Source: Chryseobacterium mucoviscidosis
Lineage (GTDB): Bacteria; Bacteroidota; Bacteroidia; Flavobacteriales; Weeksellaceae
Assembly: GCF_002177115.1 (NCBI RefSeq)
Contig: NZ_MVAG01000122.1
Coordinates: forward strand, 310,001-374,000
Direction of reading: 5' to 3'
Length of the DNA stretch: 64,000 nucleotides
The position numbers and the translations under genes are program-made. Of this stretch, positions 1 through 8,044 are shown one piece after another; the first letter of the stretch is position 1; the number at the start of each line of letters is the position of its first letter. The notes beneath the pieces were generated by a model that did no database searches, was not told the origin of the DNA, and worked only from the letters and a program-made list of their open reading frames with translations.

Positions 1-70
1 CAATGGTTTTGTTGTGAATTTCAGACTTCGAGCTCCCGGCTTCCACCATCAAAATTTAGAAAAAATAGAA

Positions 71-1570
71 ATGAAAAGTTTAGACATTCATAAAAGTGAA
101 TATTTAAAACAATTTGAAACCCAAACCTACGGAAGAAATCTCTTCAGAACGCAGGAAGAAGAAAAATTAGACGCTCCGAACGAGGAGTGCGGAATCTTCG
201 GAATGTATTCTGATAATGATCTGGATACGTTTTCTCTTTCACAGTTCGGTCTTTTTGCATTACAGCACAGAGGTCAGGAAGCTTGTGGTATTTCTGTTCT
301 TAAAAACGGAAAAATTACCAATATGAAAGATGAAGGTCTGGTTTTGGATGTTTATAAAGAGATCAACGATCCTGAAACTTTTATGGGAAATTCTGCGATC
401 GGACACACGCGTTATACGACTGCAGGAGACAAAAAGAAATATAATTTTCAGCCGTTTTTCGCGAAAAACGAATACGACCAGATTATTCTTTCGATTGCAC
501 ACAACGGTAACTTAACCAATGCCAAAGAACTGAAAACAGAACTGGAAGCAGAAGGAGTTGTGTTCAGAGCAACGTCCGATTCTGAGGTTATTTTAAGATT
601 GATTCAGAAAAATCTTGATTTGGGACTTCGAGGAGCCATTAAAGCAACCATGGAAAAAATTGAAGGTGCTTATTCGGTTGTCGGGATGACGAGAAATAAA
701 TTCTTTGCGTTCAGAGATTTCAACGGAATCCGTCCTTTGGTTTTGGGAGCAATTAATGAAAATTCTTACGTGGTAGCTTCAGAATCTGTGGCTTTAGATG
801 CAGTAGGAGCGCAATACGTGCGAGATATTTTACCGGGAGAAATTATTTATACCAATGAAAACGAACCCGGAAAACTTCATTCTTACATGGTGGATGAAGA
901 AAAAGGAAAGCAGAGAATCTGTTCTTTTGAATATATTTATTTTGCAAGACCCGATTCTACTTTAGAAAATATTAATGTGTACGAAATCAGGGAAAAATCA
1001 GGAGAAAAAATCTGGCATCAGGCTCCCGTGGAAGCAGATGTTGTGATTGGAGTTCCGGATTCCGGAGTTCCGGCTGCCATTGGTTTTTCCAAGGCTTCGG
1101 GAATTCCTTTCCGTCCGGTTTTAATTAAAAACAGATACATCGGAAGAAGTTTCATTGTACCGACTCAGGAAATGAGAGAAAGGGTAGTGAACCTGAAATT
1201 AAATCCGATTATTTCCGAGATTAAAGATAAAAGAGTAGTGATTATTGATGATTCCATTGTACGTGGAACCACTTCAAAAAGACTCGTTAAGATTCTTAAA
1301 GATGCAGGAGTGAAGGAAATTCATTTCAGAAGCGTTTCTCCGCCGATTATCGCTCCTTGTTATCTGGGAATCGATACGCCGTCGAAAGACGATCTGATTT
1401 CTGCCAATATGTCTACGGAAGAACTTAGAGATTACTTAGGAGTAGATTCTCTTGAATTCTTAAGCGTTGAAAATCTGAAAGAAATTTTAGGCTCTGCCAA
1501 TCACTGTTTCGGGTGTTTCACGGAAGAATATCCTGTAGGAAAAGGAGAGGAAGTAGAATTATTCAATTAA
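71..1570 (+). CDS. purF: Amidophosphoribosyltransferase
   Basis: The enzyme catalyses the first committed step of purine synthesis in the cytoplasm, making phosphoribosylamine from PRPP and glutamine. I start it at the ATG at 71 (499 aa). The frame stays open to the left edge but has no better start. After a 39-residue leader comes the class II glutamine amidotransferase domain, opening ECGIFG, with Cys40 the expected nucleophile after propeptide removal. The phosphoribosyltransferase domain carries the PRPP loop VVIIDDSIVRGTTSK near residue 390. A CFGC pair near the C-terminus (about 479-482) recalls the Fe-S type enzymes such as that of Bacillus; cluster binding is an inference. It stands alone and ends at a strong bidirectional terminator. 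Confidence 0.95.
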   Translation: MKSLDIHKSEYLKQFETQTYGRNLFRTQEEEKLDAPNEECGIFGMYSDNDLDTFSLSQFGLFALQHRGQEACGISVLKNGKITNMKDEGLVLDVYKEINDPETFMGNSAIGHTRYTTAGDKKKYNFQPFFAKNEYDQIILSIAHNGNLTNAKELKTELEAEGVVFRATSDSEVILRLIQKNLDLGLRGAIKATMEKIEGAYSVVGMTRNKFFAFRDFNGIRPLVLGAINENSYVVASESVALDAVGAQYVRDILPGEIIYTNENEPGKLHSYMVDEEKGKQRICSFEYIYFARPDSTLENINVYEIREKSGEKIWHQAPVEADVVIGVPDSGVPAAIGFSKASGIPFRPVLIKNRYIGRSFIVPTQEMRERVVNLKLNPIISEIKDKRVVIIDDSIVRGTTSKRLVKILKDAGVKEIHFRSVSPPIIAPCYLGIDTPSKDDLISANMSTEELRDYLGVDSLEFLSVENLKEILGSANHCFGCFTEEYPVGKGEEVELFN

Positions 1571-1590
1571 AATATTTCCATAAAAAAGAA

Positions 1591-1626
1591 AATGTCAGAC
1601 TTAAATTTTTAAGTCTGACATTTTTT
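1591..1626. terminator. Bidirectional terminator between purF and a barrel gene
   Basis: Perfect 14-bp arms at 1591-1604 and 1609-1622 enclose a 4-base loop. A T-run follows on the + strand and A-rich sequence precedes the left arm, so the hairpin can serve both purF and the convergent gene. Confidence 0.85.
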
Positions 1627-1642
1627 ATTGTGTTTAAGTTAC

Positions 1643-2221
1643 TTAGAATTTATACGCTACACCAAACTGGAAAACGCCGTTTCTTACTGCATCACCTGTA
1701 TTGTTTTCTGCGATATCCGTAAGTCCTGCAACATATCTTGCCGTAATTCCGAATTTCTGCTCAAAATAATAACCTGCTCCAAGACCTAAACCAAGATCAA
1801 AACCTTTGAAAGCCTGATCTACATCTACAGAACCTCCGTCACCTTTTAATTTTTGGCTGATTGCAAAACTGAATTGAGGACCAGCTTCAACATATAAATC
1901 CGGAAGAACATTGTACTGTACCATTACAGGAACTGAAATATAATCCAGATTAAGCTTTACAGAAGAATAAGTTTTGTCTTTAGCACCCATTCCGTTATAC
2001 AAAACTTCCGGCTGTACGCTGAAAGAACTTGCTACAGGAATGTTTGCAAAGAAACCTCCGTAGAATCCTGCTTTTGCCTTAGAATCGTTATCGTTAATAG
2101 AAGATACGTTAAGTCCCGCTTTTACTCCGAATTTTACCGGTGAAGCTGAAGCTGCTGCTTTTTCCTGTGCGAATGAAAATGTACCTGCTGTAATCGCAAG
2201 TCCTAGAAAAATCTTTTTCAT
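1643..2221 (-). CDS. Porin-family outer-membrane beta-barrel protein, paralogue 1
   Basis: This 192-aa protein starts with a signal peptide (MKKIFLGLAITAGTFSFAQ) and continues with the pattern of the Bacteroidota outer-membrane beta-barrel family (PF13568-like): alternating hydrophobic strands, the phrase FSVQPEVLYNGMGAK, a VEAGPQFSF strand, a GLGAGYYF strand and a terminal aromatic strand ending FGVAYKF. It is the shortest of three tandem paralogues (1643-3985, all minus strand) and lacks the Thr-rich loop of the other two. It probably forms a small eight-stranded barrel in the outer membrane. Substrate or partner cannot be told. It has its own TAnnTTTG promoter. Confidence 0.88.
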   Translation of the reverse strand: MKKIFLGLAITAGTFSFAQEKAAASASPVKFGVKAGLNVSSINDNDSKAKAGFYGGFFANIPVASSFSVQPEVLYNGMGAKDKTYSSVKLNLDYISVPVMVQYNVLPDLYVEAGPQFSFAISQKLKGDGGSVDVDQAFKGFDLGLGLGAGYYFEQKFGITARYVAGLTDIAENNTGDAVRNGVFQFGVAYKF

Positions 2222-2261
2222 AGTCTATTAATTTTTATGAATGTTTATTATTAAAGTGCTG

Positions 2262-2269
2262 CAAATTTA
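2262..2269 (-). promoter_or_regulatory. -7 box of barrel paralogue 1
   Basis: Read on the minus strand this is TAAATTTG, an exact match to the Bacteroidota -7 consensus TAnnTTTG, about 40 bases before the ATG. No convincing -33 TTTG is visible because the terminator of the preceding gene lies there. Confidence 0.5.
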
Positions 2270-2275
2270 ATAAAA

Positions 2276-2311
2276 AGAAAAAGATCAGGCCTCATGATGA
2301 AACCTGATCTT
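2276..2311 (-). terminator. Terminator of barrel paralogue 2
   Basis: The 9-bp arms at 2281-2289 and 2303-2311 are followed on the minus strand by a T-rich run (2270-2280). The loop sequence is almost the same as in the terminator at 3227-3261. Confidence 0.8.
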
Positions 2312-2339
2312 TGTTATGAAATCAAAAATTGTTTTTTAT

Positions 2340-3056
2340 TTAAAACTTATAGTTCAGCCCTAACTGAAATGATCTGTTTGTGTTTACATTTTTCTGAGCA
2401 TCGGTTACTGCATCAGAATTGTTGTAAATGTGGGTAAGACTGTTTACATATCTCGCATTAATGCCCAGATTACGGGTGAAATAATATCCCAGACCGACTC
2501 CAAAACCTAAATTGAACTTTTTAATATCGTCTTTGTTAATGCTTTCTGAAGCTGATAAAGTCTGTGTAGTGGTTGTTCCCGCAGTGGTTGTGGCAATAGT
2601 CTGTTCACCTTTGTTTTTACCGTCTACAAAATAACTTACTTCCGGACCTGCTTCTACATAAAAATTATCGGTAGGTTTCATCTGAAGCATTACCGGTACG
2701 GAAATGTAGTTCAGCGTAGTACTGTAATCCTGCTTTGTTCTTACCGTTGTAGTTCCTGTGGTAACTTCCGAATCGGAAAGTACACTTTTTGCACCCATCT
2801 GGTTGTATAAAACTTCCGGCTGTAATGCAAACTTTTCAGATAATGGTACATTTACGAAAACACCTGCATTAAATCCTATTTTCTGGTTTTTGGCTGTAAG
2901 TTCCTGTTCGCTGAATTGGGAAGCGGTTGCCGCTCCTTTAATACCAAATCTTACAGGCTCCTTCATTTTCACCGGTGGGGTAGCTGTTGTTTTTACTTCC
3001 TGTGCAAACACAAATACTCCTCCTGTTACTGCCATTGCTAGAAATAACTTTTTCAT
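2340..3056 (-). CDS. Porin-family outer-membrane beta-barrel protein, paralogue 2
   Basis: I take the ATG at 3056 (238 aa) because it starts the signal peptide MKKLFLAMAVTGGVFVFAQ. A longer reading from 3104 would put charged residues before it. The barrel shares with its neighbours the phrases FALQPEVLYNQMGAK, VEAGPEVSYFV and GLGYYFTRNLGINARYV, and ends in LGLNYKF. Two Thr-rich stretches (about 110-130 and 160-180) look like extended surface loops. It is the middle gene of a tandem family, so local duplication is likely. Its upstream region carries a sigma-54-like motif shared with paralogue 3. Confidence 0.88.
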   Translation of the reverse strand: MKKLFLAMAVTGGVFVFAQEVKTTATPPVKMKEPVRFGIKGAATASQFSEQELTAKNQKIGFNAGVFVNVPLSEKFALQPEVLYNQMGAKSVLSDSEVTTGTTTVRTKQDYSTTLNYISVPVMLQMKPTDNFYVEAGPEVSYFVDGKNKGEQTIATTTAGTTTTQTLSASESINKDDIKKFNLGFGVGLGYYFTRNLGINARYVNSLTHIYNNSDAVTDAQKNVNTNRSFQLGLNYKF

Positions 3057-3121
3057 AATTTTACATTTAAATTTTACTACTTTTTTGTTTCCTGAAATTT
3101 TCATTCAGGTAACAGTTATTT

Positions 3122-3137
3122 TACAAAATGCTTGCCA
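3122..3137 (-). promoter_or_regulatory. Sigma-54-like promoter of paralogue 2
   Basis: The minus strand reads TGGCAAGCATTTTGTA. It keeps the GG and TTG of the -24/-12 consensus TGGCACG-N4-TTGCW at the right spacing, with the -12 GC changed to GT. The same motif precedes paralogue 3, although the surrounding leaders differ. Confidence 0.45.
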
Positions 3138-3226
3138 AATAAAGGATTTTCCGATATTGAAATGTTAATAATTCACAATTTTTAGAGTGAATTATTATGT
3201 ATTGAATGGTATTTTATTATCCAATC

Positions 3227-3261
3227 AAAAGGTCAGGCTTCATGATGAAACCTGACCTTTT
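3227..3261 (-). terminator. Terminator of barrel paralogue 3
   Basis: Perfect 11-bp arms lie at 3227-3237 and 3251-3261, with A-rich sequence on the left and T on the right. The stem differs from the 2281-2311 hairpin by one compensated base pair, and the loop is nearly the same. Confidence 0.8.
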
Positions 3262-3301
3262 TATGTATTGAAATCAAAATTGTTTTTACTGAATCAGCTT
3301 C

Positions 3302-3985
3302 TTAGAATTTGTAAGCTAAACCAACCTGGAATGTGTTGTTTCTTGTTGCATCAGAACCGCTTGGTCTGTCTTTAGCAACGTCTGTTACACCCGCAACGTA
3401 TCTTGCAGTAATACCAAGGTTATCTGTGAAATAATATCCTGCTCCTAAACCGATACCGAAGTTAAATGTGTTCAGGTTGTCTTTATTGATATCATCTGTA
3501 TAGCTTGCAGAAGAAGTTGTTGTTCCTGAAGCATTGGTTACTGTTGTAGTTCTGTCTCCTTTATTTTTTGCGCTTACCAGGAATCCGAATTCCGGACCTG
3601 CTTCAACGTAAAAGTTTGGAACAAAGTTATACTGGAACATTACCGGTACAGCGATGTAATCTAAGTGAGTTGAAAAAGACTCAACGTTTCTAGTTGTTGT
3701 ACCTAATGCAGTAAATTCGTCTGTGCTTTTTACTTTAGCTCCGTACTGAGAATATAAAACCTCCGGCTGAACACTGAATGAACTTGCTAAAGGAATGTTT
3801 GCAAAAACACCTGCGTTAAATCCGATTTTAGATTTTTGATCTTCAAGACTTGCATCTTTAGAAAGAGAAGCTACGTTCATCCCACCTTTGATACCAAATC
3901 TTACCGGGCTTGAAGATGAACCTGTTGTCTGAGCGAATGCTAATGAACCAGCTGTAAGTGCTACTCCTAAAATTAACTTTTTCAT
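3302..3985 (-). CDS. Porin-family outer-membrane beta-barrel protein, paralogue 3
   Basis: This 227-aa protein has the signal peptide MKKLILGVALTAGSLAFAQ and the same strand phrases as its two downstream neighbours (FSVQPEVLYSQYGAK, VEAGPEFGFLV, GLGAGYYFTDNLGITARYV, terminal VGLAYKF). A Thr/Ser-rich segment around residues 145-160 is probably a surface loop. Family membership (PF13568-like outer-membrane barrel) is clear from the pattern; function is not. It is the first gene of the tandem array in the direction of transcription and has its own upstream sigma-54-like motif and its own terminator, so the three genes are probably separate units. Confidence 0.88.
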   Translation of the reverse strand: MKKLILGVALTAGSLAFAQTTGSSSSPVRFGIKGGMNVASLSKDASLEDQKSKIGFNAGVFANIPLASSFSVQPEVLYSQYGAKVKSTDEFTALGTTTRNVESFSTHLDYIAVPVMFQYNFVPNFYVEAGPEFGFLVSAKNKGDRTTTVTNASGTTTSSASYTDDINKDNLNTFNFGIGLGAGYYFTDNLGITARYVAGVTDVAKDRPSGSDATRNNTFQVGLAYKF

Positions 3986-4065
3986 AACTTTAATTTTTTA
4001 ATTTTTACTATTTCTAATTTTAAATTTTACTACTGTCAATTTTTCAGTTTGACGGAGAGTATCTT

Positions 4066-4081
4066 TCAAATTGCTTGCCAA
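4066..4081 (-). promoter_or_regulatory. Sigma-54-like promoter of paralogue 3
   Basis: The minus strand reads TGGCAAGCAATTTGAA, matching TGGCA-N7-TTG of the sigma-54 -24/-12 consensus apart from the -12 GC, which is GA. It lies about 80 bases upstream of the ATG and resembles the site at 3122-3137. Confidence 0.45.
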
Positions 4082-4254
4082 AAAATAAATTATGATAAAT
4101 GTCATATAGAAATCCGCCTGTAAAAACAAACGGATTTTATTTTAATATTTTGGTTTTCAGAAATTTAATTTTTCAATTAAACATTTGTTTAGAAATAATC
4201 TAAATTCTGAATTATGCTTAAAATAAGTTAGGTTTTTATCAGAATTTTCAGAAA

Positions 4255-5307
4255 TTAAAGAGAAACATCATTCAGTTTTCTGTAAAAATCTAAAGAAGCC
4301 GTGATGTTTTTCAGGCTGCACTGATGATCGAAATTACACGCTCCGATTTCGGTAAGCAGGGAAAAATTAATTTTACTGTCAGCATTTTTCTTGTCATTAA
4401 GTAAAAGACCGAAAATATCTTCGTCTTTGAAATCGCTGATATCAAGGTAAGGATAATATTTTTGAATGCTTTCGATAATAATCATAGTGTCTTCTTCAGA
4501 AATTAAACCTTCAAGATAAGCAAGATGCGCTTCCGTAATCATTCCCATAGCAACTGCCTCGCCATGAAGAATAGGGTTACCCTGACTTAAGCACAGGCTT
4601 TCTACGGCATGACCGATCGTATGACCGAAATTGAGCGTTTTCCTGATATTTTTCTCGTGAAAATCTTCCTGAACAACATTCTGTTTAATATCCATCGACG
4701 TCTGAATATGCGGAATTACGCCTTCAATATCCAGTTTATTAATTTGGGTGAGATTTTCCCAGTGAGATTTATCGGCAATTAATCCGTGTTTCAGCATTTC
4801 GGCAAATCCGCTTCTTAATTCTTTGAAGGGAAGGGTTTCAAGAAATTTAGGATAAACAAAGATTTTCTCAGGAAAAGTAAAAGTTCCCACCATGTTTTTA
4901 TAATGCATCAGATCGATCCCTGTTTTTCCCCCGATGGAAGCATCACACATCGATAAAAGTGTCGTCGGAATATTAATAAACTGAATTCCTCTTTTATAAG
5001 TAGACGCTACAAAACCGCCCATATCCGTAATAACGCCGCCGCCGAGATTAATAACCAGAGCTTTTCGGTCTGCCTGCATTTCTGTGAGAATTTCCCAAAG
5101 CTGGTTCGCCGTCTGTATATTCTTCATTTCTTCACCTGCTTCAATCTCCAGAATTTCAAAGCCAAGATCCGTTTCCATATTTCCTAAAAGGATTGGGAGA
5201 CAATATTCATGCGTATTTTCATCAACCAGAATAAAGATTTTGCTGAAAGATTTTTCGTGTAAGAAGTCGTTTAATTGAGAAAAATTATCGTTTAATATTG
5301 TTATCAT
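4255..5307 (-). CDS. aroB: 3-dehydroquinate synthase
   Basis: The enzyme converts DAHP to 3-dehydroquinate in the shikimate pathway, using NAD and a divalent metal. The 350-aa reading from the ATG at 5307 matches the family length. A longer reading to 5349 would begin inside the promoter. The NAD-binding part shows NLGGGVITDMGGF and the signature IPTTLLSMCDASIGGKTG. The metal and substrate region shows FAEMLKHGLI, NFGHTIGHAVE and LHGEAVAMGM, supplying the Glu and His ligands. It is divergent from the pseudouridine synthase, with back-to-back promoters in the 100-base gap. Confidence 0.95.
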   Translation of the reverse strand: MITILNDNFSQLNDFLHEKSFSKIFILVDENTHEYCLPILLGNMETDLGFEILEIEAGEEMKNIQTANQLWEILTEMQADRKALVINLGGGVITDMGGFVASTYKRGIQFINIPTTLLSMCDASIGGKTGIDLMHYKNMVGTFTFPEKIFVYPKFLETLPFKELRSGFAEMLKHGLIADKSHWENLTQINKLDIEGVIPHIQTSMDIKQNVVQEDFHEKNIRKTLNFGHTIGHAVESLCLSQGNPILHGEAVAMGMITEAHLAYLEGLISEEDTMIIIESIQKYYPYLDISDFKDEDIFGLLLNDKKNADSKINFSLLTEIGACNFDHQCSLKNITASLDFYRKLNDVSL

Positions 5308-5346
5308 TTTCAGATTTTCTGTAGGGTTAAATGTAAAACTATATTG

Positions 5347-5354
5347 CAAAGTTA
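5347..5354 (-). promoter_or_regulatory. -7 box of aroB
   Basis: The minus strand reads TAACTTTG, an exact TAnnTTTG match about 40 bases before the chosen aroB ATG. It supports the start at 5307. Confidence 0.55.
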
Positions 5355-5388
5355 TGATTCTTAATTTTTAACTCGTTATTAAATATAC

Positions 5389-5396
5389 TATCTTTG
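5389..5396 (+). promoter_or_regulatory. -7 box of the pseudouridine synthase gene
   Basis: TATCTTTG followed by CA is an exact TAnnTTTG match 14 bases before the ATG at 5411, implying a very short leader. It faces away from the aroB promoter. Confidence 0.55.
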
Positions 5397-5410
5397 CAGA
5401 AATTTTTAGA

Positions 5411-6556
5411 ATGAGCAGAGATAACAATAATTCAGAACGACCAAAGAGACCAAGAATTTCAACTAAGAAAAATTCTGATAATTCTCGTGCTTCCAGATCT
5501 GGAAATTCTTCAGAATCAAAACCTTTTAAAAAATCTTTCCCGAAAGCAGGAGAAAGAAATTCAGACTCGAAGAGAAGCGGTACGAGCTATCAGGACAGAA
5601 TGGATAAGAAATACGGGAAGACAGAAAAAGAACCTTTCATAACCAGTTCAGGGGAAGAAAAAAAATCTTTCGGAAAATCTGCACCGAAAAGAGGCGGAAG
5701 CAGAACCAATACTTTTGATACAAGAGATAAATACGAAAGAGGCAGCCTGAAATACGGAAGAAGACCCGGAACAGAAAACAGAGAAGATAAGAATAAATCT
5801 TTTGTACAGAAGAGAAGACTGAATAAAATTGAGAAAGATGTACATAAAGACACGATTCGTCTGAATAAATACATCGCCAATTCCGGAATCTGCAGCAGGA
5901 GAGAAGCCGATGAGCTGATCACGCAAGGTCTGGTGGAAGTGAACGGAAAAGTGGTAACAGAAATGGGATATCAGGTTCAGAAAACGGATAAAGTGGTTTT
6001 CGACGGACAGAATATTACCCCTGAAAAACCGGTTTACGTTCTTCTTAACAAACCGAAAGGGTATATTTCTACTACAAAAGACGACAAAGCCAGAAAAACA
6101 GTAATGGATCTTGTAGCAAACGCTTCACCGTACAGAGTTTTTCCGGTAGGAAGATTAGACCGTTCTACAACAGGTGTTATTCTTTTAACGAACGATGGTC
6201 ACATGACGAAGAAATTAACGCACCCGTCTTTTGATGCAAAGAAAATTTATCATGTAACATTGGATAAAAAGCTTACGCACGAGGACATGAAGCTTATCGC
6301 GGAAGGAATCCGTCTGGATGAAGGAGTTGCCGAAGTAGATCAGATTTCATTCATTGAAGGAAAACCGAAAAATGAAGTGGGAATCGAAATCCACATTGGA
6401 TGGAACCGTGTTATCAGAAGAATTTTCCAGAGATTAGGATATGAAGTGGAAGCCTTAGACCGAGTAATGTTTGCCGGATTAACGAAGAAAAACATCAAGC
6501 GAGGACACTGGAGAATCCTTACAGAGCAGGAAGTGAATAATCTTAAAATGCTTTAA
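5411..6556 (+). CDS. rRNA pseudouridine synthase (RluB/RsuA family) with basic N-terminal extension
   Basis: The protein is predicted to isomerise a uridine of rRNA to pseudouridine. Of its 381 residues the first ~150 form a low-complexity tail rich in Lys, Arg, Ser and Gly, which probably binds RNA and is typical of Bacteroidota members. An S4 RNA-binding domain follows (LNKYIANSGICSRREADELI, about 152-172). Next comes the catalytic domain with GRLDRSTTGVILLTNDG, whose Asp near residue 250 is the expected catalytic base. It ends in the usual HRGHWRILTEQE-like tail (KRGHWRILTEQE). The RluB/RluE/RluF assignment cannot be settled from sequence alone. Confidence 0.9.
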   Translation: MSRDNNNSERPKRPRISTKKNSDNSRASRSGNSSESKPFKKSFPKAGERNSDSKRSGTSYQDRMDKKYGKTEKEPFITSSGEEKKSFGKSAPKRGGSRTNTFDTRDKYERGSLKYGRRPGTENREDKNKSFVQKRRLNKIEKDVHKDTIRLNKYIANSGICSRREADELITQGLVEVNGKVVTEMGYQVQKTDKVVFDGQNITPEKPVYVLLNKPKGYISTTKDDKARKTVMDLVANASPYRVFPVGRLDRSTTGVILLTNDGHMTKKLTHPSFDAKKIYHVTLDKKLTHEDMKLIAEGIRLDEGVAEVDQISFIEGKPKNEVGIEIHIGWNRVIRRIFQRLGYEVEALDRVMFAGLTKKNIKRGHWRILTEQEVNNLKML

Positions 6557-6584
6557 TTTTGAAGTAAATTTTAAGCTAAAAATA

Positions 6585-6620
6585 AAAAGACGTTGAATTT
6601 TTTTCAGCGTCTTTTTTTTG
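6585..6620 (+). terminator. Terminator of the pseudouridine synthase gene
   Basis: Arms at about 6585-6598 and 6603-6616 pair over ~14 bases with one G-U pair, followed by a run of eight T. Confidence 0.8.
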
Positions 6621-6635
6621 CTTTAACACGAATGC

Positions 6636-7122
6636 CACGAATGCTTTTTCACAAATAGCACAATGAGTTTATTTAAACTTTTGTATCACTAAAATATTCT
6701 TGTTAGAAAGCGCAAAGACACAAGATTTTTATTCGTTCTCCAATCTTTAAGACGCTTTTCAAGAAGGATTAATGCTTAATTTTATCGTATATAAAATTTT
6801 TGCGCCTTAAGAAAAGACCGTATTTAAAGAATATTTTGCGTCTTTGCGATAGTTATATTAAAGTTGTTTAAAGTAAAATGGTAGAAAACTCTATAGAGTT
6901 TTATCTGTGTAGACACCATATTCGCAAGGCATTCTGCGTTCCGTAGGAACGCTATCTTTAGAAAATGTATCGTATTTAAGATATCAATCCTATGGATTGA
7001 TTGACGGATTTATTCTTATTTCTACACAGATTCTGCTCCTAAAGGAGTAAACTCTTTTACTTTAAACAACTTCATTATTAAGTTTAATATTAAATTGTAC
7101 TATTTGTGAAAAAGCATTCGTG
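6636..7122. repeat. Outer inverted repeat of a nested palindromic element
   Basis: The 583-base gap between two genes is filled by a palindromic structure. The outer arms 6636-6664 and 7094-7122 match at 28 of 29 positions over a 487-bp span. Further inside, sequences with GCAAAGAC near 6710 and GTCTTTGC near 6840 pair again. No open frame of note lies within. The layout suggests a decayed miniature mobile element that received another element. Confidence 0.7.
6861..7072. repeat. Inner MITE-like element with 18-bp terminal inverted repeats
   Basis: Perfect 18-bp inverted repeats at 6861-6878 and 7055-7072 bound a 212-bp element. Inside are ATCTGTGTAGA in both orientations and several short hairpins with tips such as GCGTTCC-GTA-GGAACGC. 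A ~75-bp piece of it recurs at 42672-42745. Confidence 0.7.
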
Positions 7123-7139
7123 CAATTTGTATTTAAAAA

Positions 7140-7745
7140 CTAACCTAAAACCGTAACCCCTTTCTGAATCATATCATAAATGGCATCTCTTCCATTATCC
7201 GGCTTTACATTTACGGCACGTGTTCCGTTGAAGTGAAGACAGGTTACATAACCATTGGCCACAGCATCGGTGCAGGTATATTTTACGCAGTAATCCATAG
7301 CAAGACCTACGATTTCCACCAACTGGATGTCATGAAACTTTAAAAAATCGTCCAGACCTGTTTTCATGAAATGATTATTGTCCTGAAAACCGCTATAGCT
7401 GTCGATTTCTACATTTTTACCCTTTTGTACGATGTGGGTTACTTTCTCTCTGTTAAGATCTTTATGGAATTCTGCCCCGAAAGTTCCCTGAATACAGTGA
7501 TCCGGCCACATAAACTGCGGAACCCCATTTAAAATAATGCTTTCGCCTACTTTTCTGCCATTATTGCTGGCAAAACTTTTATGATCTGCAGGATGCCAGT
7601 CTTGGGTAAGTACTATCTGATCGTATTCGTTTTCTTCCATCAGAGCATTGATGTAAGGAATTACTTCATTAGCTCCCGGAACTGCCAAAGCTCCGCCTTC
7701 ACAAAAATCATTCTGCACATCTACGATTATTAACGCTTTTTTCAT
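7140..7745 (-). CDS. pncA: Nicotinamidase
   Basis: The enzyme hydrolyses nicotinamide to nicotinate for NAD salvage. The ATG at 7745 gives 201 aa and places IIVDVQNDFCEGGALAVPGA at the N-terminus as in the family; an upstream extension to 7823 has no family character. Asp9 is the expected catalytic acid. TQDWHPADHKSF supplies the metal-binding Asp and His residues, and AMDYCVKYT carries the nucleophilic Cys with its neighbouring cis-peptide region. It stands alone on the minus strand. A TTGTCC-N14-GGACAA palindrome lies at 7798-7823, just upstream. Confidence 0.92.
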   Translation of the reverse strand: MKKALIIVDVQNDFCEGGALAVPGANEVIPYINALMEENEYDQIVLTQDWHPADHKSFASNNGRKVGESIILNGVPQFMWPDHCIQGTFGAEFHKDLNREKVTHIVQKGKNVEIDSYSGFQDNNHFMKTGLDDFLKFHDIQLVEIVGLAMDYCVKYTCTDAVANGYVTCLHFNGTRAVNVKPDNGRDAIYDMIQKGVTVLG

Positions 7746-8019
7746 ATTTAAAATCTCGAAATTTTTGATAAATCTACGAATTCTTAGCTTCAAAAAATTG
7801 TCCAAAACAGAATTATCGGACAAATCGGCATTTCGTTTAATAATTTTTTGACAGAGGATTGATTTATTTTTGGTAATCGCAAAGTTGCTACCTGTTTTTA
7901 ACAGTTATGTCGTTTTTAGTGGCAAGAACATCAATAATTTTCAACTGTTTTTATCGTAGATAAATCCTTGCGTGTTTGGGATTGCCAACAAATAAGCGTA
8001 AAACCAAATTCTAATAACT

Positions 8020-8027
8020 TATCTTTG
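8020..8027 (+). promoter_or_regulatory. -7 box of the DEAD-box helicase gene
   Basis: TATCTTTG followed by CA matches TAnnTTTG exactly, 17 bases before the ATG at 8045. Confidence 0.55.
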
Positions 8028-8044
8028 CAAAAATTAAATTTTTT

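Noticed and set aside
1-70. Extension of purF to the left edge of the window
   Set aside because: The frame is open but the added residues have no family match, and an ATG at 71 gives the normal length with the nucleophilic Cys at position 40.
4110-4137. Hairpin AAATCCG/CGGATTT between aroB and barrel paralogue 3 as terminator of aroB
   Set aside because: The T-run is on the wrong strand for aroB and the stem has only seven pairs, so I do not list it.
5590-5922. Two Ser/Phe-rich minus-strand frames inside the pseudouridine synthase gene
   Set aside because: They are the antisense image of the Lys/Arg/Glu-rich extension, which gives long open frames by composition.
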